Shown: in pieces, positions 53,103-60,405 of the stretch | Position numbering within the stretch: the first letter of the stretch is position 1 | How the letters are laid out: each line of letters opens with the position of its first letter | Source of the DNA: Promicromonospora sukumoe 327MFSha3.1 | GTDB lineage: Bacteria; Actinomycetota; Actinomycetes; Actinomycetales; Cellulomonadaceae | DNA length: 64,000 nt | Direction of reading: 5' to 3' | Assembly (NCBI RefSeq): GCF_000385135.1 | Contig: NZ_ARQM01000013.1 | Location: forward strand, 285,289-349,288 | Translations under genes and position numbers: made by a program | Notes under the pieces: model-generated | Told to the model about the DNA's origin: nothing | Databases searched by the model: none | What the model saw: only the letters and a program-made list of their open reading frames with translations

Positions 53103-54635
53103 ATGACGATGAGCCCTCCGCGCAGTGCGGGCGCGTCCCAGCTCGGCACCGGGCGGCGCTGGACCCTCCTGGTCACCGTCGGCACCGGCCTGCTGCTGAT
53201 CACCCTGGACAACTCGATCCTGTTCACAGCGCTGCCGACCCTCACACGCGAGCTCGACGCGAGCTGGAGCGAGAGCCTGTGGATCATCAACGCCTATCCC
53301 CTGGTGATGACGGGCCTCCTGCTCGGCTCGGGCACCCTGGGCGACCGGTTCGGCCACCGGCGCATGTTCATCGCCGGGCTCGTGGTCTTCGGGTTCGCGT
53401 CCTTCCTCGCCGCGACGGCGCCCACGCCCGAGGTGCTGATCGCGGCGCGCGGGCTGCTCGCCGTCGGCGCCGCGGCGATGATGCCGGCCACGCTCGCGCT
53501 GATCCGCGTGACCTTCACGGACGAGCGTGAGCGCAACATCGCGATCAGCGTGTGGGGCAGCCTGTCGGTGGTGGGCGGCGCCCTCGGGCCGATCGTCGGC
53601 GGGCTCCTGCTGGCGCACTTCGCGTGGGGCTCGATCTTCCTGATCAACGTGCCGGTGGTCGTGCTGGCCGTCATCGTCGGCCTCGCCGTCGCACCGCAGG
53701 ACGAACCGCACCCCGGGACCCGCTGGGACTTCGTCTCGTCCGTGCAGGCCCTGGTCACCCTGGTGGGGCTGGTGGTGCTCATCAAGGAGGTCGCCAAAGC
53801 TGACCGCTCGGGGACCGTCATCCTCGGCGCGGCCGCGGTGACGGCCGTGGGCTGGTTCGTCTTCGTGCGCCGGCAGCGCAAGCTGCCGTTCCCGCTGCTC
53901 GACCTGGCGATCTTCCGCAACCCCGCGTTCACGTCCGGGGTCCTGGCGGCGGCGATCGCCATGTTCGCGATGGGCGGCCTGCAGCTCGCCACGACGCAGC
54001 GGTTCCAGCTCGTGGCGGGGTTCACCCCGCTCGAGGCGGGCCTCCTGGTGGCCGCGATCGCCCTCGGCTCGCTGCCCTCCTCGCTGCTGGCCGGGGCGTT
54101 CCTCCACGTCGTGGGCCTGCGGGTGCTGATCGGCGGCGGGCTGGCCGTGGGCGCCGTCGGCGTGGCCGGCACGCTGTACGGCGTGCAGCAGGGCATGTGG
54201 TGGCTGCTCGGGGGCCTGCTGGTGACCGGCCTCGGGCTGGGGGCGGCGATGTCGGTGGCGTCCACCGCGATCATCGGCAACGTGCCCGCCCGCCGGGCCG
54301 GCATGGCGTCCTCCGTGGAGGAGGTCTCCTACGAGTTCGGCAGCCTGGCCGCCGTCTCCCTGCTCGGCTCGCTGCTGACCACGATCTACACCGTGACGGT
54401 CCAGCTGCCCGACGACGCGCCGCCCGAGGCGGCCAGGTCCATGACCGACGCCCTGACCGCCGAGGGCACCGGCCCGGAGGTGCTCGCCGCCGCCTTCACC
54501 GCGTTCGGGAACAGCTACTGGGTGGTCATGGTGATCTGTGCCGCAGTGCTGGCGCTCGGCGCTATCGTCACCACGGTGCTGCTGCGGTCCTACGGTCCGG
54601 GGTCGGCATCCTCCGCCTACGGTTCGGGACACTGA
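53103..54635 (+). CDS. MFS drug exporter (QacA/EmrB, DHA2 family, 14 helices)
   Basis: 510-aa drug:proton antiporter of the DHA2 group. The first helix holds LLITLDNSILFTALPTLTREL, with the acidic residue at the QacA Asp34 position, then SLWIINAYPLVMTGLLLGSGTLGDRFGHRRMF (motif A) and LLAVGAAAMMPATLALIR (motif B-like). 14 helices are predicted. QacA-like proteins export cationic biocides and dyes; the substrate here is unproven. Followed by its probable tetR repressor after 40 bp. Control may combine TetR and the upstream leader hairpin. Confidence 0.92.
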   Translation: MTMSPPRSAGASQLGTGRRWTLLVTVGTGLLLITLDNSILFTALPTLTRELDASWSESLWIINAYPLVMTGLLLGSGTLGDRFGHRRMFIAGLVVFGFASFLAATAPTPEVLIAARGLLAVGAAAMMPATLALIRVTFTDERERNIAISVWGSLSVVGGALGPIVGGLLLAHFAWGSIFLINVPVVVLAVIVGLAVAPQDEPHPGTRWDFVSSVQALVTLVGLVVLIKEVAKADRSGTVILGAAAVTAVGWFVFVRRQRKLPFPLLDLAIFRNPAFTSGVLAAAIAMFAMGGLQLATTQRFQLVAGFTPLEAGLLVAAIALGSLPSSLLAGAFLHVVGLRVLIGGGLAVGAVGVAGTLYGVQQGMWWLLGGLLVTGLGLGAAMSVASTAIIGNVPARRAGMASSVEEVSYEFGSLAAVSLLGSLLTTIYTVTVQLPDDAPPEAARSMTDALTAEGTGPEVLAAAFTAFGNSYWVVMVICAAVLALGAIVTTVLLRSYGPGSASSAYGSGH

Positions 54636-54675
54636 ACCGCGCCCCCTATCGCGACGCAGCCCCGCAGGAGACCCC

Positions 54676-55224
54676 GTGCGACCGAGCAACCGCGACCGCA
54701 TCCTCGAATCCGCCGTGCGCCTGGTCCAGCGCGAGGGCGTCACGGCCGTGACGTTCGACTCCGTGGCGGCCGAGGCCGAGCTGACCCGCGGCGGGATCAT
54801 GTACCACTTCCCCTCGCGCGAGGGCCTGCTCGTCGCCATCCACGAGCACCTGGCCGAGCGGTGGGAGGGGACGCTGGAGGCGGACGCCGGCCGCCCGGCC
54901 GACGAGCTCACCGCCGGCGAGCGGCTGGCCGCCTACATCCGCGTGAGCGCCGAGTCGGCGACCCGCGCGGAGCTGCAGCTCATGCTGGAGGCCGCCACCC
55001 GCCCCGAGTGGGCCGCCCCGTGGAGCGCCGTCCTGGAACGGTGGGCCCCCGTGCCCGACGACGCCGAGTCCGATCCCGCCGCGCTGTCCCTGCTGGTGGC
55101 CCGCCTCGCCGCCGACGGGCTGTGGATGTTCGAGTCCCTCGCCTACCGGTCGATGCCGGACACCCAGCGCCGCGCCGTCGCGGAGCACCTGGTGCGGGCC
55201 GTGGCGGAGGCGCCAGGGGTCTGA
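54676..55224 (+). CDS. TetR-family regulator of the exporter
   Basis: 182-aa repressor. N-terminal helix-turn-helix VTAVTFDSVAAEAELTRGGIMYHFPSREGLLVAIHEHLAERW (about 22-63). The C-terminal ligand domain has ELQLMLEAATRPEWAAPW and DGLWMFESLAYRSMP. GTG at 54676 has GGAG 6 nt upstream. It sits immediately downstream of the MFS gene in the same direction, a common arrangement in which the repressor is co-expressed and binds the exporter promoter. The ligand is probably the exporter substrate. Confidence 0.9.
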   Translation: MRPSNRDRILESAVRLVQREGVTAVTFDSVAAEAELTRGGIMYHFPSREGLLVAIHEHLAERWEGTLEADAGRPADELTAGERLAAYIRVSAESATRAELQLMLEAATRPEWAAPWSAVLERWAPVPDDAESDPAALSLLVARLAADGLWMFESLAYRSMPDTQRRAVAEHLVRAVAEAPGV

Positions 55225-55249
55225 GGGAGCGCGCCCGCCACGGCCCCGC

Positions 55250-55933
55250 TCAGGTGCCCTCGACGCGGGCCAGCAGCTCGTCCAGGAAGCCGCAGGCCTC
55301 GGCGACGGCGCGCTCCGGGTCCCGCCCGGCGATAGCGTCGGCCAGGTCCTCGTGGCCGATCTCGGGCGCGTGCTCGACGCCGGGCGTGATGGTGGACGTC
55401 GCGGCGACGCTCGCGGTGATGACCTCCGTCAGCCCCAGGTAGAGCTCCGTCAGCAGCCCGTTGTGCCCGGCGCGGACGACGGCCCCGTGGAACTCGGCGT
55501 CGGTCCGCGCGAAGTCCTCCCAGCGCCCCTCGGCCAGCTCGGTCGCGCGGCGGGCGAGCAGAGAGTGCAGCTCGGCGACCTCCTCCTCGGTCCGCTCGGT
55601 TGCGGCGAGCCGGGCGCCCTCGACCTCGAGGGTGCGCCGCACCTGCAGCACCTCCCGCAGCTCCGAGCCGGCGAGCCGGCGGATCGCGCCGGAGACCTCG
55701 CTCGTGGCGCGCACGTACGTGCCGTCCCCCTGGCGGACCTCCAGCAGCCCGGTGTGCGCGAGCGCGCGCACCGCCTCGCGGATGGTGTTGCGGCCGACGC
55801 CGAGCTGCTCGCAGAGCTCGGGCTCGGTGGGGATGCGCTCGCCGATCGGCCACTCGCCGTCCCGGACGGCGGTCCGCAGCTGTTCGATGACCTGGTCGAC
55901 GAGGCCGACCCGGTGCGTGGTGGCCAACGGCAC
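55250..55933 (-). CDS. FadR-like (GntR/FCD) transcriptional regulator
   Basis: 227-aa regulator. Winged helix about 8-75 with ERIPTEPELCEQLGVGRNTIREAVRALAHTGLLEVRQGDGTYV, then FCD domain about 90-220 (DAEFHGAVVRAGHNGLLTELY, HEDLADAIAGRDPERAVAEACGFLDELL) with the His/Asp metal-ligand pattern. GTG at 55933 is chosen because AAAGGA lies about 8 nt upstream; the frame continues far upstream antisense to the next gene. Divergent from a CynX/NimT-type transporter, whose gene it probably controls. Confidence 0.92.
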   Translation of the reverse strand: MPLATTHRVGLVDQVIEQLRTAVRDGEWPIGERIPTEPELCEQLGVGRNTIREAVRALAHTGLLEVRQGDGTYVRATSEVSGAIRRLAGSELREVLQVRRTLEVEGARLAATERTEEEVAELHSLLARRATELAEGRWEDFARTDAEFHGAVVRAGHNGLLTELYLGLTEVITASVAATSTITPGVEHAPEIGHEDLADAIAGRDPERAVAEACGFLDELLARVEGT

Positions 55934-55958
55934 AGTGGAATCCTTTCGTCCAATCATC

Positions 55959-55976
55959 CTACGTATGCCATGGTAG
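55959..55976. promoter_or_regulatory. Candidate FadR-type operator
   Basis: Inverted CTAC-N10-GTAG in the 48-bp divergent gap. Imperfect match to GntR sites; low confidence. Confidence 0.4.
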
Positions 55977-55981
55977 CGGTC

Positions 55982-57211
55982 ATGCGCGTCGAACACAGTG
56001 GACCTGGCCTGGAAGCCGAGCTGGACGGCGCCGTGGAGATCAGGACGCCGGGCGTGGTCGCCGCCGGGGCGCTGCTCGCGGTCGCCGTTGTGCTCGTCGC
56101 CCTCAACCTGCGCCCGGCCATCACCGGCGTCGGCCCGATGCTCGAGGAGATGCGCCTCGACCTGGGGGTCTCCGCGGTCTGGGCGGGCGTGCTCACGACG
56201 CTGCCGACGCTGTGCTTCGCCGGCGCGGGGCTCGTCGCGCCGCTGCTGGCCCGCCGGGCCGGGATCGGCGCCGCCATCGCGGTCGCGCTGACCACGCTCG
56301 CCGGCGGTCTCGTGCTGCGCGTGCTCGACGGGCCGTTCGTGGTGCTGGGCGGCACCCTGGTCGCGACCGCCGGGATCGCCCTCGTCAACGTGCTGATCCC
56401 GGTCGTCATCAAGGACTCCTTCCCGGCGCGTATCGGACTCATGACCGGGGTCTACACGGCGGCCCTGCAGGGCGGTGGCGCGCTCGGGTCGGCGGTGACA
56501 CCGCAGCTCGGCGACGCGTTCGGCGGCTGGCGCCCGGCGCTGGGCGCCTGGGCGGTGCTGGCCGCCGTCGCGCTGCTGGTGTGGCTCCTCGCGGCCCGCG
56601 GCTCGGGCCGGGCGCCCCGCCGGGCCGAGACCGCCGACGGCGGCCGCTCGCTGCTGCGCAACCGCCTGGCCTGGATCGTCACCGGCTTCTTCGGTCTCCA
56701 GGGCTTCTACGCGTACGCCGCGATGGGCTGGTTCCCGCAGGTGCTGATGGACGCCGGCGTGCCCCGCTCCGAGGCCGGGCTGCTGATGGGCCTGGTCTCG
56801 CTGGTCGCCGTCCCGATCAGCCTGTTCGTCGCCCCGCTGGCCGCGCGTGGTCGCGGGCAGGGCGGATGGATCATCGCGCTCAGCGTCCTGGGCGTCGCCG
56901 GGACGGCCGGGCTGATGCTGGCCCCGGCGTGGTCGCCGCTGCTGTGGAGCCTGCTGGCGGGCCTCGGGATGAGCGTGTTCTCCCTCGCCCTGACCGTGAT
57001 CGCGCTGCGTGCGCGGACGGGCGCCGACACCGCCCGGCTGTCCGGGATGGCGCAGGGCTTCGGCTACCTCTTCGCCGCGCTCGGCCCGTTCCTGTTCGGC
57101 CTGCTGCACGACGTCACGGGCAGCTGGTTCGTCCCGCTGGCCATGCTGCTGGCGGTGCTGGTGGCCCAGATGGTCTTCGGCGCGCTCGCCGGCCGCCGCC
57201 GGTTCGTCTGA
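55982..57211 (+). CDS. MFS transporter of the CynX/NimT (cyanate/nitroimidazole) type
   Basis: 409-aa, 12-helix transporter. ALNLRPAITGVGPMLEEMRLDLGVSAVWAGVLTTLPTLCFAGAGLVAPLLARR is the conserved N-terminal block of the cyanate-permease-like COG2807 family. The second half, from GFFGLQGFYAYAAMGWFPQVLMDAG, also matches. ATG at 55982 follows a CATGGT -10-like box at leaderless spacing. Relatives move cyanate, nitroimidazoles or organic acids; the FadR neighbour suggests an organic acid or amide. Substrate unknown. Confidence 0.9.
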   Translation: MRVEHSGPGLEAELDGAVEIRTPGVVAAGALLAVAVVLVALNLRPAITGVGPMLEEMRLDLGVSAVWAGVLTTLPTLCFAGAGLVAPLLARRAGIGAAIAVALTTLAGGLVLRVLDGPFVVLGGTLVATAGIALVNVLIPVVIKDSFPARIGLMTGVYTAALQGGGALGSAVTPQLGDAFGGWRPALGAWAVLAAVALLVWLLAARGSGRAPRRAETADGGRSLLRNRLAWIVTGFFGLQGFYAYAAMGWFPQVLMDAGVPRSEAGLLMGLVSLVAVPISLFVAPLAARGRGQGGWIIALSVLGVAGTAGLMLAPAWSPLLWSLLAGLGMSVFSLALTVIALRARTGADTARLSGMAQGFGYLFAALGPFLFGLLHDVTGSWFVPLAMLLAVLVAQMVFGALAGRRRFV

Positions 57212-57231
57212 CGGTTCGGGACGCAGCACGA

Positions 57232-57260
57232 AGGCCCGGGATCGCTCGGATCCCGGGCCT
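57232..57260. terminator. Terminator between MFS gene and tRNA-Thr
   Basis: AGGCCCGGGATC (57232-57243), 5-nt loop, complement (57249-57260), 12-bp stem. It is 20 nt after the MFS stop and just downstream of the tRNA 3' end on the other strand, so it can serve both. Confidence 0.78.
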
Positions 57261-57261
57261 C

Positions 57262-57337
57262 TGGAGCCGCCTGTCGGGTTCGAACCGACGACCTTCCGCT
57301 TACAAGGCGGGAGCTCTACCAGCTGAGCTAAGGCGGC
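57262..57337 (-). tRNA. tRNA-Thr (anticodon UGU)
   Basis: On the minus strand, a 76-nt cloverleaf: acceptor GCCGCCT with AGGCGGC, D-arm AGCTCAGCTGGTAGAGCT, anticodon loop CTTGTAA (anticodon TGT, complement of 57302-57304), T-arm GTCGGTTCGAACCCGAC, and an encoded TCCA end. It reads ACA and other Thr codons. No neighbouring tRNA. Confidence 0.95.
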
Positions 57338-57418
57338 GGGCGGGGAACAGCCTAACCGTTCCTGCCGCCGTCAGCCGAGTCCCGGACCAGCGGGTCGGCG
57401 GAACGCCCTGGACACAGA

Positions 57419-57457
57419 CGGGCGGGGCCCCGGGCCGCAGCCCGGGACCCCGCCGTC
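57419..57457 (-). terminator. Terminator of the DsbA-like gene
   Basis: GC-rich hairpin GGCGGGGCCCCGGGC with GCCCGGGACCCCGCC, just downstream of the DsbA-like stop on its strand. Long stem with one bulge. Confidence 0.7.
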
Positions 57458-57472
57458 GTACTACCCGAGTGC

Positions 57473-58315
57473 TTACTCGGACGGCGACGCCGAGGGCTCG
57501 GAGCTCGGCTCCTCGCCCGTGATGGCGGTGGACAGCGCGCCCGGCGCCTGCCAGCCCTCGAACCGCTCGCCGTCGATCAGCACGGTCGGGGTGCCGAAGC
57601 TGCCCTGCGCGTTGGCCAGCGCCTCGTCGCTGGTCGCGGCCTCTGTCGAGGCGGCGACCCACTCCTCGAAGGTGTCCTTCGCGTCACCGTCGGTGATGCC
57701 CGCTGCGACGTCGGCCGGTACGCCGGCCTGCTCGGCGACCTGGGCGATCTGCTCGTCGGACAGGCCTGCGGTGTTCTCGGCCGGCTGGCTCGCGAAGAGC
57801 GCGTCGTGGAAGGCGGAGAACTGCTCGGGCGCCTTGTCGGCGACCCACGCCGAGGCGGACGCCGCACGTGTCGAGTACTCGGTGCCCTGCGAGGCGCGGT
57901 CGAGGATGGCGACCGGGTGCACGACGAGCGTGATGTCACCGGCCTCGCGCATCTCGGCGATGCTCGCGCTGTTGGTCTGCTCGAACTGGCCGCAGATGGG
58001 GCACATGTAGTCGACGTAGACGTCGAGCGTCTTCGCGCCCTCGTTGGTGGTGCCCGCAGCGCCGTCGGCGCCCACCGGGATGCCGGTGTCCTGGACCACG
58101 CCCGCGGGGACGTTGTCGACCTTCTCCATCGGCGTCTTCTGGCCCTCGGTGAGGATCAGCACGACCGCCACGACCAGGCCGATGACCGCAAGAGCGAGCA
58201 CGCTCAGCACGATCACACGGTTGCGCTTCTCGGTGGACTGCTGCTTCTTCTGAAGTGCAAGGGCCTCGGCACGGGCCGCGTCGCGGCGCTGTGCCTTGGT
58301 CTGATTCGTCGACAT
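57473..58315 (-). CDS. Membrane-anchored DsbA-like thiol-disulfide oxidoreductase
   Basis: 280-aa thioredoxin-fold protein. A polar basic N-terminus (coiled) and one helix (about 34-55, VIVLSVLALAVIGLVVAVVLILT) place the domain outside. The redox motif is C105-P-I-C108 in DYMCPICGQFEQTN. GTPTVLIDGERFEGW contains the cis-Pro loop. Fold_4/DsbA-like domain covers about 85-260; the Ser/Pro/Glu-rich tail ends the protein. ATG with AAGGA upstream. It probably introduces or isomerises disulfides in exported proteins. Neighbour to the kinase gene on the same strand but with a 120-bp gap. Confidence 0.92.
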   Translation of the reverse strand: MSTNQTKAQRRDAARAEALALQKKQQSTEKRNRVIVLSVLALAVIGLVVAVVLILTEGQKTPMEKVDNVPAGVVQDTGIPVGADGAAGTTNEGAKTLDVYVDYMCPICGQFEQTNSASIAEMREAGDITLVVHPVAILDRASQGTEYSTRAASASAWVADKAPEQFSAFHDALFASQPAENTAGLSDEQIAQVAEQAGVPADVAAGITDGDAKDTFEEWVAASTEAATSDEALANAQGSFGTPTVLIDGERFEGWQAPGALSTAITGEEPSSEPSASPSE

Positions 58316-58435
58316 CGGGGTCCTTCGAGATGCGGGCCAATGGGGCGAGGCGCGACACGCGCCTTCACCAAGCCTACTAGCGTCCGCTGGGAGACTGCTG
58401 AACGTTTCTGTACGTTCCCGACACCCGGTCGGACG

Positions 58436-60229
58436 TCACCAGGTGACGGTGGGCCGGTCGCCCAGCGGCCACCAGTGGACGTCCACCGGGCTGCCGAACA
58501 GGGGCACCGCCGCGAGCAGCGCGAGCGCCAGCACGACCAGCGTGACGATGGTCTTCGTGCCCTTCGTCGGGGCGATCCGGCGCAGCAGCGGACCGGCCCC
58601 GACCCGCGTCCCGTACGACGCCGGCCCCCACCACGTCACGACCACCGTGACCAGCATCGCGACGCCGAGCACCAGGCTGTCGACGATGGGCTGGTTCATA
58701 CCGCCCACCGACCTGGCCTCGACCGTCGGGATGGGGGCGATGATCACGTTGCCGGGCGCGAACAGCATGAGCCCCAGCAGCACCACGATCACCCCGGCGC
58801 AGAGGCCGACGGCCGCGGCGGGCAGCACGCCGAACACGGCGCGCACCAGGTGCCACGGGGAGAGCAGCGTCGCCACCAGCGCGTCGGCACGGCTCGGCCC
58901 GCGCCGCTCGCGGCGGCCGCGGAACTCCTCGACCGCGATACCGGCCAGGCGGGTCACGATCAGGAGCACCAGGAACACGATGACGGCGACGCCGGGCCGC
59001 GTGGCGGCGAGCGTCACAAGCGCGAGGGTGAGGGTCAGGAACAGCGCCCGGTAACCGGTGACGCGCGCGGGGCTGGTCTGCTCCGGGACGAGGGACGGGG
59101 CCGGCAGCGCACCCGGCCCGGGCGATCCCACGGCCCTCCCAGTGACCGACCGGCCCCTGGGAGCCTGCGCCAGGTCGCTGACACCGCCCACGGGGTTGCG
59201 CGCGGCCGCGGCGGCTCCGGCGGCCGCACCGACCCCCGCGCCGCCGGCCGCGGCGGACACCGGCCGCCGGCGGGGCAGCAGGCCCTTCGGCATGACACGG
59301 GTCGAGCCCCCGCCGCCGACCACGATGGTCCCGTCGTCGGCGGAGTCGAGCTCCGCGGTCCTGGAGTCGTCGTCGCCGGACGTGGCCGCGACGAATGCCT
59401 CCGACTCGGCCTTCAGCGCCCTGGCCACCTCGTTGGGACCCCAGCGCTCGGCGGGCACGGCCCTCAGCGCGGCGGCGAGCGCCCGGCCGACACGCGGCTC
59501 CAGCCCGTCGAGGTCGGCCTGGCCCTGCCGCGAGCGCCGCAGCACCAGCTCGGTGGGCCGGACGCCGAACGGCGCGCGGCCGGTGCCGGCGAACGCGAGC
59601 ACCGCGGACCAGGACCACCAGTCGGTGTCGGGGCCGGGCTCGGCGCCGTCGAGCAGCTCGGGGGCGAGGTAGCCGGGGGTGCCCATGACGAACCCGGTCC
59701 GGGTGGCCCGGGGGTCGCCGGGGCCCTGCGCGAGGCCGAAGTCGATGAGGACGGGCCCGGTGCGCGCGATGAGCACGTTGGAGGGGGTCAGGTCGCGGTG
59801 CACGACGCCGGTGCCGTGCACGGCCTCGAGGGCGTCGGCGAGCTGGTCGGCGAGCTCGAAGAGGTCCCGGGGGTCGAGCGGCCCGCGGGCGTCGATCTCC
59901 TCCTCGAGCGTGGGGCCCTCGACGAGCTCGGTGACGATGAAGGCGTCCGCGCCGTCGAGCTCGGCGTCCAGCACGCGGGCGACGGCCGGGTGGCGCAGGC
60001 CCTGCAGCGCGGTCGCCTCGCGGCGCAGCCGTTCGCGGGCGGCGGGGTCGTCGAGGTGGCGGTGCAGCATCTTGAGGGCAACGGCGTTGCCGCCGTCGTC
60101 CAGGGCGCGGTAGACGGCGCCCATGGCGCCGGACCCGATCTCGTGCACGACCGTGTAACCGCCCAGCTTCGAACCGGCAGCGGGGCCGGAGCCGGGCGGG
60201 GGCGCGATCGACGCCTCCACCTCCTCCAT
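58436..60229 (-). CDS. Ser/Thr protein kinase with polytopic C-terminus
   Basis: 597-aa PknB-like kinase. Kinase domain about 22-285: GSGAMGAVYRALD (P-loop), ALKML (Lys), HRDLTPSN catalytic loop with Asp146, LIDFGLAQ (DFG). The usual Lys of HRDLKxxN is Thr148. An Ala/Gly-rich linker leads to about five hydrophobic helices (about 410-590), rather than the single helix and PASTA domains of PknB. ATG at 60229 is fixed by a TACGGT box (60237-60242) at leaderless distance. Divergent from otsAB. Substrate unknown. Confidence 0.9.
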   Translation of the reverse strand: MEEVEASIAPPPGSGPAAGSKLGGYTVVHEIGSGAMGAVYRALDDGGNAVALKMLHRHLDDPAARERLRREATALQGLRHPAVARVLDAELDGADAFIVTELVEGPTLEEEIDARGPLDPRDLFELADQLADALEAVHGTGVVHRDLTPSNVLIARTGPVLIDFGLAQGPGDPRATRTGFVMGTPGYLAPELLDGAEPGPDTDWWSWSAVLAFAGTGRAPFGVRPTELVLRRSRQGQADLDGLEPRVGRALAAALRAVPAERWGPNEVARALKAESEAFVAATSGDDDSRTAELDSADDGTIVVGGGGSTRVMPKGLLPRRRPVSAAAGGAGVGAAAGAAAAARNPVGGVSDLAQAPRGRSVTGRAVGSPGPGALPAPSLVPEQTSPARVTGYRALFLTLTLALVTLAATRPGVAVIVFLVLLIVTRLAGIAVEEFRGRRERRGPSRADALVATLLSPWHLVRAVFGVLPAAAVGLCAGVIVVLLGLMLFAPGNVIIAPIPTVEARSVGGMNQPIVDSLVLGVAMLVTVVVTWWGPASYGTRVGAGPLLRRIAPTKGTKTIVTLVVLALALLAAVPLFGSPVDVHWWPLGDRPTVTW

Positions 60230-60236
60230 GAGGCAC

Positions 60237-60242
60237 ACCGTA
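60237..60242 (-). promoter_or_regulatory. -10 box of leaderless kinase gene
   Basis: TACGGT on the minus strand, then 7 nt to the ATG at 60229. Confidence 0.55.
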
Positions 60243-60405
60243 GCCGTCGCGGACGGCGGACGCCCGCCAACATCCAGCCCCTGACCAGCACTGCGGCGTA
60301 CCGACGTTCGAGTGGGAGCCGACCTCGTTACTCTGAGCAGGGAAGAGACCCTCGCTACTCTTGACACTGCACAGATAGAATCTTCCACACATAAGGAGCA
60401 GTACA

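Noticed and set aside
55934..57229. Open minus-strand frame continuing upstream of the FadR-type gene across the transporter
   Set aside because: Its translation is Arg/Gly/Gln-rich and low complexity, it is antisense to a clear transporter, and the real gene begins at the GTG with a ribosome-binding site at 55933. High GC keeps such frames open.
60361..60381. TTGACA followed by TAGAAT as the otsAB promoter
   Set aside because: The spacer is only 9 bp, too short for one sigma-70-type promoter. Either element may be used alone; not called as a feature.
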